Shown: positions 1 through 12,000 of the stretch, piece after piece
Layout: each line of letters starts with the position of its first letter
Position numbering within the stretch: the stretch's first letter is position 1
Source of the DNA: Otis tarda
Lineage: Eukaryota > Chordata > Aves > Otidiformes > Otididae
Reading direction: 5' to 3'
Assembly (NCBI GenBank): GCA_026413225.1
Contig: JAPMTP010000088.1
Span: forward strand, 1-64,000
Length of the DNA: 64,000 bases
Notes under the pieces: generated by a model
Database searches by the model: none
The model's input: only the letters and a program-made list of their open reading frames with translations
What the model was told of the DNA's origin: nothing
Translations under genes and position numbers: made by a program

Positions 1-3000
1 CCCTCTTTGCAAGGGAAAGCCTGGAACTCCAATGTCTGTGCTGCTGTAGGTGCACTGCCAGCCATGGCCACTGAGGAGCAGCAACAGCTTGAGTGGCTGG
101 TAGTTTTGGTGTGGGAGCAATGGTCCGACGTTCGTGATTTTTTGGGTTTTTTTTTCAGGGGGCGCCCACGTGCAGCTGGTGGTAAACGTCGAAACCCTGT
201 TCGTCAGGGAAAGCCCGGAGCCCTAATTTCTCTGGTGCAGTAGGTGCACTGCCAATGTCCGCTGATGAGTAGCAAGATTTTGAGTGGCTGGCACTTTTGT
301 TGTGGGAGCAATGGTCGGACGTTCGTGATTTTTCGGGGTTTATTTCAGGGGGCACCCACGTACAGCTGGTGGTAAACGTCGAAGCCCTGTTCGTCAGGCA
401 AAGCCCGGAGCCCCAATGTCTGTGCTGCTGTAGGTGCGCTGCCAATGGCCACTGAGTAGCAGCAAGAGCTTGAGTGGCTGGCACATTTGGTGTGGTAGCA
501 ATCGTCCCACGTTCTTGATTTTTCGGGGTTTTTTTCGAGGGGGCGCCCATTTGTAGCTGGTGGTAAACATCGAAGCCCTCTTCGTCAGGGAAAGCCCGGA
601 GCCCCAGTGTCTGTGCTGCTCTAGGTACGCTGCCAATGGCCGCTAAGAAGCAGCAAGAGCTTGAGTGGCTGGTAGTTTTGGTGTGGGAGCAATGGTCCGA
701 CGTTCGTGATTTTCGGGGTTTTTTTTCAGGGGCGCCCACGTGCAGCTGGTGGTGAACGTCGAAGCCCTGTTTGTCAGGGAAAGCTCGGAGCCCCAATGTC
801 TGTGGTGCTCTAGGTGCGCTGCCAATGGCCGCTGAGGAGCAGCAAGAGCTCCAGTGGCTGGCAGTCTTGGTGTGGGAGGAATGGTCGAACGTTCATGATT
901 TTTTGGGGTTTTTTTTCAGGGGCGCCCACGTGCAGCTGGTGGTAAACGTCGAAGCCCTGTTCGTCAGGGAAAGCCCGGAGCCCCAATGTCTGTGCTGCTT
1001 TAGATGCGCTGCCAATGGCCGCTGAGGAGCAGCAAGAGCTTGAGTGGCTGGCACTTTTGTTGTGGGAGCAATGGTCGGACGTTCGTGATTTTTTCGGGGT
1101 TATTTTTCAGGGGGCAGCCCAAGTGCAGCTGGTGGTAAACGTCGAAGCCCTGTTCGTCAGGGAAAGCTCGGAGCCCCAAGGTCTGTTGTGCTGTAGGTGT
1201 GCTGCCAATGGCCGCTGAGGAGCAGCAAGAGCTTTAGTGGCTGGCACTTCTGGTGTGGGAGCAATTGTCCGACATTCGTGATTTTTCGGGGTTGTTTTTC
1301 CAGGGGCGCCTTTCGTGCAGCTGGTGGTAAATGTCGAAGCCCTGTTTGTCAGGGAAAGCCTGGAGCCCCAATGTCTGTTGTGCTGTAGGTGCGCTGCCAA
1401 TGGCCACTGAGGAGCAGCAAGAGCTTGAGTGGCTGGCACTTTTGGTGTGGGAGCAATGATCCGACTTTTTGATATTTCGGGGTATATTTTTCAATGGGCG
1501 CCCACGTGCAGCTGGTGGTCAAAGTCAAAGCCCTGTTCGTCAGGGAAAGCCCTGAGCCCCAATGTCTGTGCTGCTGTAGGTGCGTTGCCAATGGCCGCTG
1601 AGGAGTAGCAAGAGCTTGAGCGGCTGGCACTTTTGGTGTGGAAGCAATGGTCCGACGTTCGAAATTTTTTGGGGTTTTTTTCCAGGGACTCCCACGTGTA
1701 GCTGGTGGTAAACGTCGAAGCCCTGTTCGTCAGGGAAAGCCCGGAGCCCCAATGTCTCTGGTGCAGAAGGTGGACTGCGAATGGCCGCTGAAGAGCAGCA
1801 AGAGCTTGAGTGGCTGGCACTTTTGGTGTGGGAGCAATCGTCCGACATTCGTGATTTTTCGGGGGTTTTTTTCAGGGAACGCCAACGTGCAGCTGGTGGT
1901 AAACGTCGAAGCCCTGTTCGTCAGGGAAAGCCCAGAGAACCAATATTTGTGCTGCTGTAGGTGCGCTGCCAATGGCCGCTGAGGAGCAGCAAGAGCTTGA
2001 GTGGCTGGCACTTTTGGTGTGGGAGGAATCTTCCAACGTTCGTGATTTTTAGGGGTATTTTTTCAGGGGACGCCCACGTGCAGCTGGTGGTGAACGTCGA
2101 AGCCCTGTTTGTCAGGGAAAGCTCGGAGCCCCAATGTCTGTTGTGCTGTAGGTGCGCTGCCAATGGCCGCTGAGGAGAAGCAAGAGCTTTAGTGGCTGGC
2201 ACTTTTGGTGTGGGAGCAAAGGTCCGACGTTCGTGATTTTTCGGGTTTTTTTTTTCAGGGGGCGACCACGTGCAGCTGGTGGTAAACGTCGAAGCCCTGT
2301 TCGTCAGGGAAAGCCCGGAGCCCTAATTTCTCTGGTGCAGTAGGTGGACTGCCAATGTCCGCTGATGAGCAGCAAGATCTTGAGTGGCTGGCACTTTTGT
2401 TGTGGGAGCAATGGTCCGGCGTTCGTGATTTTTCGGGGTTTTATTTCAGGGGGCGCCCACGTGTAGCTGGTGGTAAATGTCGAAACCCTGTTCGTCAGGC
2501 AAAGCCCGGAGCCCCAATGTCTCTGGTGCTGTAGGTGCGCTGCCAATGGCCACTGAGTAGCAGCAAGAGCTTGAGTGGCTGGCACTTTTGGTGTGGGAGC
2601 AAACGTCCCACGTTCTTGATTTTTAGGGGTTTTTTTCCAGGGGGCGCCCATGTGTAGCTGGTGGTAAACGTCGAAGCCCTGTTCGTCAGGGAAAGCCCCT
2701 AGCCCCAATGTCTGTGCTGCTGTAGGTGCGCTGCCAATGGACGCTGAGGAGCAGCAAGAGCTCCAGTGGCTGGCACTTTTGGTGTGGAAGCAATGGTCCG
2801 ACGTTCGTGATTTTTCGGGGTTTTTTTCAGGGGGAGCCCACGTGCAGCTGGTGGTAAAAGTCGAAGCCCTGTTCGTCAGGGAAAGCCCGGAGCCCCAATG
2901 TCTGTGGTGCTGTAGGTGCGCTGCCAATGGCCGCTGAGGAGCAGCAAGAATTTGAGTGGCTGGCACTTTTGGTGTGGGAGCAATCGTCCGACGTTCGTTA

Positions 3001-6000
3001 TTTTTCGGGGTTTTTTTTTAAGGGGGCGCCCTGGTGCAGCTGGTGGTAAATGTCGAAGCCCTGTTCGTCAGGGAAAGCCCTGAGCCCCAATATCTGTGGT
3101 GCTGTAGGTGCGCTGCTAATGGCCGCTGAGGAGCAGCAAGAGCTTGAGTGGCTGGCACTTTTGGTGTGGGAGGAATCGTCCAACGTTCGTGATTTTTCGG
3201 GGTATTTTTTCAGGGGGCGCCCACGTGTATCTGGTGGTAAACGTCGAAGCCCTGTTCGTCAGGGAAAGCCCGGAGCCCCAATGTCTGTGCTGCTGTACGT
3301 GCCCTGAAAATGGCCGCTGAGGAGCAGCAAGAGCTTGAGTGTCTGGCACTTTTGGTGTGGGAGCAATGGTCCGATGTTCGTGATTTTTTGGGGTTTTTTT
3401 TTTAACGGACGCCCGGTGCAGCCGGTGGTGAACGTCGAAGCCCTCTTTGCCAGGGAAAGCCTGGAACTCCAATGTCTGTGCTGCTGTAGGTGCACTGCCA
3501 ATGGCCGCTGAGGAGCAGCAAGAGCTTGAGTGGCTGGTAGTTTTGGTGTGGGAGGAATAGTCGAACGTTCATGGTTTTTTGGGGTTTTTTTTCAGGGGGC
3601 GCCCACGTGCAGCTGGTGGTAAACGTCGAAGCCCTGTTCGTCAGGGAAAGCCCGGAGCCCCAATGTCTGTGCTGCTGTACGTGCGCTGCTAATCGCCGCT
3701 GAGGAGCAGCAAGAGCTTGAGTGGCTGGCACTTTGGGTGTGGGAGCAATGGTCCGATATTTTTGATTTTTCGGGGTGTTTTTTCAGTGAGCAACCCGGTT
3801 TAGCTGGTGGTAAACGTCGAACCCCTGTTCGTCAGGGAAAGCCCGGAGCCCCAATGTCTGTGGTGCTGGAGGTGCGCTGCCAATGGCCGCTGAGGAGCAG
3901 CAACAGCTTGAGTGGCTGGTAGTTTTGGTGTGGGAGCAATGGTCCGACGTTCGTGATTTTTCGGGGTTTTATTTCAGGGGGCGCCCACGTGCAGCTGGTG
4001 GTAAACGTCGAAGCCCTGTTCGTCAGGGAAAGCCCGGAGCCCCAATATCTGTGCTGCTGTAGGTGCGCTGCCAATGGCCGCTGAGGAGCAGCAAGAATTT
4101 GAGTGGCTGGCACTTTTGGTGTGGGAGCAATCGTCCGACGTTCGTTATTTTTCGGGGTTTTTTTTTAAAGGGGCGCCCTGGTGCAGCTGGTGGTAAACGT
4201 CGAAGCCCTGTTCGTCAGGGAAAGCCCGGAGCCCCAATGTCTGTGCTGCTGTAGGTGCGCTGCCAATGGCCGCTGAGTAGCAGCAAGAGCTTGAGTGGCT
4301 GGCAATTTTGGTGTGGGATCAATCGTCCGACGTTCGTGATTTTTTGGGGTTTATTTTCAGTGAGCACACTGGTGCAGCTGCTGGTAAAGGTCGAAGCCCT
4401 GTTCGTCAGGGAAAGCCCGGAGCCCCAATGTCTGTGCTGCTGTACGTGCACTGAAAATGGCCGCTGAGGAGCAGCAAGAGCTTGAGTGTCTGGCACTTTT
4501 GGTGTGGGAGCAATGGTCCGATGTTCGTGATTTTTCGGGGTTTTTTTTTCTGAGGACGCCCGGTGCAGCCGGTGGTGAACGTCGAAGCCCTCTTTGCAAG
4601 GGAAAGCCTGGAACTCCAATGTCTGTGCTGCTGTAGGTGCACTGCCAATGGCCACTGAGGAGCAGCAACAGCTTGAGTGGCTGGTAGTTTTGGTGTGGGA
4701 GCAATGGTCCGACGTTCGTGATTTTTCGGGTTTTTTTTTCAGGGGGCGCCCACGTGCAGCTGGTGGTAAACGTCGAAGCCCTGTTCGTCAGGGAAAGCCC
4801 GGAGCCCTAATTTCTCTGGTGCAGTAGGTGCACTGCCAATGTCCGCTGATGAGTAGCAAGATTTTGAGTGGCTGGCACTTTTGTTGTGGGAGCAATGGTC
4901 GGACGTTCGTGATTTTTCGGGGTTTATTTCAGGGGGCACCCACGTACAGCTGGTGGTAAACGTCGAAGCCCTGTTCGTCAGGCAAAGCCCGGAGCCCCAA
5001 TGTCTGTGCTGCTGTAGGTGCGCTGCCAATGGCCACTGAGTAGCAGCAAGAGCTTGAGTGGCTGGCACATTTGGTGTGGTAGCAATCGTCCCACGTTCTT
5101 GATTTTTCGGGGTTTTTTCGAGGGGGCGCCCATGTGTAGCTGGTGGTAAACATCGAAGCCCTCTTCGTCAGGGAAAGCCCGGAGCCCCAGTGTCTGTGCT
5201 GCTCTAGGTACGCTGCCAATGGCCGCTGAGAAGCAGCAAGAGCTTGAGTGGCTGGTAGTTTTGGTGTGGGAGCAATGGTCCGACGTTCGTGATTTTTCGG
5301 GGTTTTTTTTCAGGGGCGCCCACGTGCAGCTGGTGGTGAACGTCGAAGCCCTGTTTGTCAGGGAAAGCTCGGAGCCCCAATGTCTGTGGTGCTCTAGGTG
5401 CGCTGCCAATGGCCGCTGAGGAGCAGCAAGAGCTCCAGTGGCTGGCAGTCTTGGTGTGGGAGGAATGGTCGAACGTTCATGATTTTTTGGGGTTTTTTTT
5501 CAGGGGGCGCCCACGTGCAGCTGGTGGTAAACGTCGAAGCCCTGTTCGTCAGGGAAAGCCCGGAGCCCCAATGTCTGTGCTGCTTTAGATGCGCTGCCAA
5601 TGGCCGCTGAGGAGCAGCAAGAGCTTGAGTGGCTGGCACTTTTGTTGTGGGAGCAATGGTCGGACGTTCGTGATTTTTCGGGGTTATTTTTCAGGGGGCG
5701 CCCAAGTGCAGCTGGTGGTAAACGTCGAAGCCCTGTTCGTCAGGGAAAGCTCGGAGCCCCAAGGTCTGTTGTGCTGTAGGTGTGCTGCCAATGGCCGCTG
5801 AGGAGCAGCAAGAGCTTTAGTGGCTGGCACTTCTGGTGTGGGAGCAATTGTCCGACATTCGTGATTTTTCGGGGTTGTTTTTCCAGGGGCGCCTTCGTGC
5901 AGCTGGTGGTAAATGTCGAAGCCCTGTTTGTCAGGGAAAGCCTGGAGCCCCAATGTCTGTTGTGCTGTAGGTGCGCTGCCAATGGCCGCTGAGGAGCAGC

Positions 6001-9000
6001 AAGAGCTTGAGTGGCTGGCACTTTTGGTGTGGGAGCAATGATCCGACTTTTTTGATATTTCGGGGTATATTTTTCAATGGGCGCCCACGTGCAGCTGGTG
6101 GTCAAAGTCAAAGCCCTGTTCGTCAGGGAAAGCCCTGAGCCCCAATGTCTGTGCTGCTGTAGGTGCGTTGCCAATGGCCGCTGAGGAGTAGCAAGAGCTT
6201 GAGCGGCTGGCACTTTTGGTGTGGAAGCAATGGTCCGACGTTCGAAATTTTTTGGGGTTTTTTTCCAGGGACTCCCACGTATAGCTGGTGGTAAACGTCG
6301 AAGCCCTGTTCGTCAGGGAAAGCCCGGAGCCCCAATGTCTCTGGTGCAGAAGGTGGACTGCGAATGGCCGCTGAAGAGCAGCAAGAGCTTGAGTGGCTGG
6401 CACTTTTGGTGTGGGAGCAATCGTCCGACATTCGTGATTTTTCGGGGGTTTTTTTCAGGGAACGCCAACGTGCAGCTGGTGGTAAACGTCGAAGCCCTGT
6501 TCGTCAGGGAAAGCCCAGAGCACCAATATTTGTGCTGCTGTAGGTGCGCTGCCAATGGCCGCTGAGGAGCAGCAAGAGCTTGAGTGGCTGGCACTTTTGG
6601 TGTGGGAGCAATGGTCCGACGTTCGTGATTTTTCGGGGATTTTCTTCAGGAGGGGCCCACGTGCAGCTGGTGGTAAAAGTCAAAGCCCTGTTCGTCAGGG
6701 AAAGCCCGGAGCCCCAAAGTCTCTGGTGCAGAAGGTGAACTGCCAATGGCCGCTGAGGAGCAGCAAGAGCTTGAGTGGCTGGCACTTTTGGTGTGGGAGC
6801 AATCGTCCGGCCGTTCGTGATTTTTCGGGGTTTTTTAAGGGGGCGCCCTGGTGCAGCTGGTGGTAAACGTTGAAGCCCTGTTCGTCAAGGAAAGCTCGGA
6901 GCCCCAATGTCTGTGCTGCTGTAGGTGCGCTGCCAAAGGCCGCTGAGGAGCAGCAAGAGCTTGAGTGGCTGGCAATTTTGGTGTGGGAGCAATCGTCCGA
7001 CGTTCGTGATTTTTTGGGGTTTATTTTCAGTGAGCACACTGGTGCAGCTGCTGGTAAAGGTCGAAGCCCTGTTCGTCAGGGAAAGCCCGGAGCCCCAATA
7101 TCTGTGGTGCTGTAGGTGCGCTGCCAATGGCCGCTGAGGAGCAGCAAGATCTTGAGTGTCTGGCACTTTTGGTGTGGGATGAATCGTCCAACGTTCGTGA
7201 TTTTTCGGGGTATTTTTTCAGGGGGCGCCCACGTGTAGCTGGTGGTAAACGTCAAAGCCCTGTTCGTCAGGGAAAGCCCAGATCCCCAATGTCTGTGCTG
7301 CTGTAGGTGCGCTGCCAATGGCCGCTGAGAAGCAGCAAGAGCTTGATTGGCTGGCACTTTTGGTGTGGGAGGAATGGTCTGACGTTCATCATTTTTCGGG
7401 GTTGTTTTTCCAGGGCGCCCACGTATAGCTGGTGGTAAACGTCGAAGCCCTGTTCGTCAGGGAAAGCCCGGAGCCCCAATGTCTGTGCTGCTGTACGTGC
7501 ACTGAAAATGGCCGCTGAGGAGCAGCAAGAGCTTGAGTGGCTGGCACTTTTGGTGTGGGAGCAATGGTCCGATGTTCGTGATTTTTCGTGGTTTTTTTTC
7601 ACGGGATGCCCGGTGCAGCCGGTGGTGAACGTCGAAGCCCTGTTCGTCTGGGAAAGCTTGGAGCCCCAATGTCTGTGGTGCTGTAGGTGCGTTGCCAATG
7701 GCCGCTGAGGAGCAGCAAGAGCTTGAGTGGCTGGCACTTTTGGTGTGGGAGCAATCGTCCGACGTTCGTGATTTTTTGGGGTTTTTATTCAGGGGGCGCC
7801 CACCTGCAGCTGGTGGTAAAAGTCATAGCCCTGTTCGTCAGGGAAAGCCCTGAGCCCCAATGTCTGTGCTGCTGTAGGTGTTTCTGACAGTGGCCGCTGA
7901 GGAGCAGCAAGAGCTCCAGTGGCTGGCACTTTTGGTGTGGGAGCAATGGTCCGACGTTCGTGATTTTTCGGGGTTTTTTTTCAGGGAGCGCCCACGTGCA
8001 GCTGGTGGTAAACGTCGAAGCCCTGTTCGTCAGGGAAAGCCCAGAGCCCCAATGTCTGTGCTGCTGTAGGTGCACTGACAATGGCCGCTGAGGAGCAGCA
8101 AGAGCTTGAGTGGCTGGCACTTTTGGTGTGGGAGCAATGGTCCGACGTTCGTGATTTTTCGGGGTTTTTTTTCAGGGGGCGCCCATGTGCAGCTGGTGGT
8201 AAACGTCGAAGCCCTGTTCGTCAGGGAAAGCTCGGAGCCCCAAGGTCTGTTGTACTGTAGGTGTGCTGCCAATGGCCGCTGAGGAGCAGCAAGAGCTTTA
8301 GTGGCTGGCACTTCTGGTGTGGTAGCAATTGTCCGACATTCGTGATTTTTCGGGGTTGTTTTTCCAGGGGCGCCTGCGTGTAGCTGGTGGTAAATGTCGA
8401 AGCCCTGTTCGTCAGGGAAAGCCTGGAGCCCCAATGTCTGTTGTGCTGTAGGTGCGCTGCCAATGGCCACTGAGGAGAAGCAAGAGCTTGAGTGGCTGGC
8501 ACTTTTGGTGTGGGAGCAATGATCCGACTTTTTTGATATTTCGGGGTATATTTTTCAATGGGCGCCCACGTGCAGCTGGTGGTCAAAGTCAAAGCCCTGT
8601 TCGTCAGGGAAAGCCCTGAGCCCCAACGTCTGTGCTGCTGTAGGTGCGTTGCCAATGGCCGCTGAGGAGTAGCAAGAGCTTGAGCGGCTGGCACTTTTGG
8701 TGTGGAAGCAATGGTCCGACGTTCGAAATTTTTTGGGGTTTTTTTCCAGGGACTCCCACGTGTAGCTGGTGGTAAACGTCGAAGCCCTGTTCGTCAGGGA
8801 AAGCCCGGAGCCCCAATGTCTCTGGTGCAGAAGGTGGACTGCGAATGGCCGCTGAAGAGCAGCAAGAGCTTGAGTGGCTGGCACTTTTGGTGTGGGAGCA
8901 ATGGTCCGACGTTCGTGATTTTTCGGGGATTTTCTTCAGGAGGGGCCCACGTGCAGCTGGTGGTAAAAGTCAAAGCCCTGTTCGTCAGGGAAAGCCCGGA

Positions 9001-12000
9001 GCCCCAAAGTCTCTGGTGCAGAAGGTGAACTGCCAATGGCCGCTGAGGAGCAGCAAGAGCTTGAGTGGCTGGCACTTTTGGTGTGGGAGCAATCGTCCGA
9101 CGTTCGTGATTTTTCGGGGTTTTTTTTAAGGGGCGCCCTGGTGCAGCTGGTGGTAAACGTCGAAGCCCTGTTCGTCAGGGAAAGCCCGGAGCCCCAATGT
9201 CTGTGCTGCTGTAGGTGCGCTGCCAATGGCCGCTGAGTAGCAGCAAGAGCTTGAGTGGCTGGCAATTTTGGTGTGGGATCAATCGTCCGACGTTCGTGAT
9301 TTTTTGGGGTTTATTTTCAGTGAGCACACTGGTGCAGCTGCTGGTAAAGGTCGAAGCCCTGTTCGTCAGGGAAAGCTCGGAGCCCCAATATCTGTGGTGC
9401 TGTAGGTGCGCTGCCAATGGCCGCTGAGAAGCAGCAAGAGCTTGAGTGGCTGGCACTTTTGGTGTGGGAGGAATGGTCTGACGTTCATGATTTTTCGGGG
9501 TTGTTTTTCCAGGGGCGCCCACGTATAGCTGGTGGTAAACGTCGAAGCCCTGTTCGTCAGGGAAAGCCCGGAGCCCCAATGTCTGTGCTGCTGTACGTGC
9601 ACTGAAAATGGCCGCTGAGGAGCAGCAAGAGCTTGAGTGTCTGGCACTTTTGGTGTGGGAGCAATGGTCCGATGTTCGTGATTTTTCGGGGTTTTTTTTC
9701 ACGGCACGCCCGGTGCAGCTGGTGGTGAACGTCGAAGCCCTGTTCGTCTGGGAAAGCTTGGAGCCCCAATGTCTGTGTTGCTGTAGGTGCGCTGCCAGTG
9801 GCCGCTGAGGAGCAGCAAGAGCTTGAGTGGCTGGCACTTTTGGTGTGGGAGCAACGGTCCGACGTTCGTGATTTTTCGGGGTTTTTTTTTCAGGGGCGCC
9901 AACGTGCAGCTGGTGGTAAACGTCGAAGCCCTGTTGGTCAGGGAAAGCCCGGAGCCCCAATGTCTCTGGTGCTGTAGGTGCGCTGCCAATGGCCACTGAG
10001 TAGCAGCAAGAGCTTGAGTGGCTGGTACTTTTGGTGTGGGAGCAATCGTCCGACGTTCGTGATTTTTTGGGGTTTATTTTCAGTGAGCACACTGGTGCAG
10101 CTGGTGGTAAACGTCGAAGCCCTCTTTGCCAGGGAAAGCCTGGAACCCCAATGTCTGTGCTGCTGTGGGTGCACTGCCAATGGCCACTGAGGAGCAGCAA
10201 GAGCTTGAGTGGCTGGTAGTTTTGGTGTGGGAGGAATAGTCGAACGTTCATGATTTTTTGGGGTTTTTTTTTCAGGGGCGCCCACGTGCAGCTGGTGGTA
10301 AACGTCGAAGCCCTGTTCGTCAGGGAAAGCCCGGAGCCCCAATGTCTGTGCTGCTGTACGTGCGCTGCTAATGGCCGCTGAGGAGCAGCAAGAGCTTGAG
10401 TGGCTGGCACTTTGGGTGTGGGAGCAATGGTCCGATATTTTTGATTTTTCGGGGTGTTTTTTCAGTGAGCAACCCGGTTTAGCTGGTGGTAAACGTCGAA
10501 CCCCTGTTCGTCAGGGAAAGCTCGGAGCCCCAATGTCTGTGGTGCTGGAGGTGCGCTGCCAATGGCCGCTGAGGAGCAGCAACAGCTTGAGTGGCTGGTA
10601 GTTTTGGTGTGGGAGCAATGGTCCGACGTTCGTGATTTTTCGGGTTTTTTTTTCAGGGGGCGCCCACGTGCAGCTGGTGGTAAACGTCGAAGCCCTGTTC
10701 GTCAGGGAAAGCTCGGAGCCCCAAGGTCTGTTGTGCTGTAGGTGTGCTGCCAATGGCCGCTGAGGAGCAGCAAGAGCTTGAGTGGCTGGCACTTCTGGTG
10801 TGGGAGCAATTGTCCGACATTCGTGATTTTTCGGGGTTGTTTTTCCAGGGGCGCCTGCGTGTAGCTGGTGGTAAATGTCGAAGCCCTGTTCGTCAGGGAA
10901 AGCTCGGAGCCCCAATGTCTGTGGTGCTGGAGGTGCGCTGCCAATGGCCGCTGAGGAGCAGCAACAGCTTGAGTGGCTGGTAGTTTTGGTGTGGGAGCAA
11001 TGGTCCGACGTTCGTGATTTTTCGGGTTTTTTTTTCAGGGGGCGCCCACGTGCAGCTGGTGGTAAACGTCGAAGCCCTGTTCGTCAGGGAAAGCTCGGAG
11101 CCCCAAGGTCTGTTGTGCTGTAGGTGCGCTGCCAATGGCCACTGAGGAGCAGCAAGAGCTTGAGTGGCTGGCACTTTTGGTGTGGGAGCAATGATCCGAC
11201 TTTTTTGATATTTCGGGGTATATTTTTCAATGGGCGCCGACGTGCAGCTGGTGGTCAAAGTCAAAGCCCTGTTCGTCAGGGAAAGCCCTGAGCCTCAATG
11301 TCTGTGCTGCTGTAGGTGCGTTGCCAATGGCCGCTGAGGAGTAGCAAGAGCTTGAGCGGCTGGCACTTTTGGTGTGGAAGCAATGGTCCGACGTTCGAAA
11401 TTTTTCGGGGTTTTTTTCCAGGGACTCCCACGTGTAGCTGGTGGTAAACGTCGAAGCCCTGTTCGTCAGGGAAAGCCCGGAGCCCCAATGTCTCTGGTGC
11501 AGAAGGTGGATTGCGAATGGCCGCTGAAGAGCAGCAAGAGCTTGAGTGGCTGGCACTTTTGGTGTGGGAGCAATCGTCCGACATTCGTGATTTTTCGGGG
11601 GTTTTTTTCAGGGAACGCCAACGTGCAGCTGGTGGTAAACGTCGAAGCCCTGTTCGTCAGGGAAAGCCCAGAGCACCAATATTTGTGCTGCTGTAGGTGC
11701 GCTGCCAATGGCCGCTGAGGAGCAGCAAGAGCTTGAGTGGCTGGCACTTTTGGTGTGGGAGCAATGGTCCGACGTTCGTGATTTTTCGGGGATTTTCTTC
11801 AGGAGGGGCCCACGTGCAGCTGGTGGTAAAAGTCAAAGCCCTGTTCGTCAGGGAAAGCCCGGAGCCCCAAAGTCTCTGGTGCAGAAGGTGAACTGCCAAT
11901 GGCCGCTGAGGAGCAGCAAGAGCTTGAGTGGCTGGCACTTTTGGTGTGGGAGCAATCGTCCGACGTTCGTGATTTTTCGGGGTTATTTTTTAAGGGGGCG

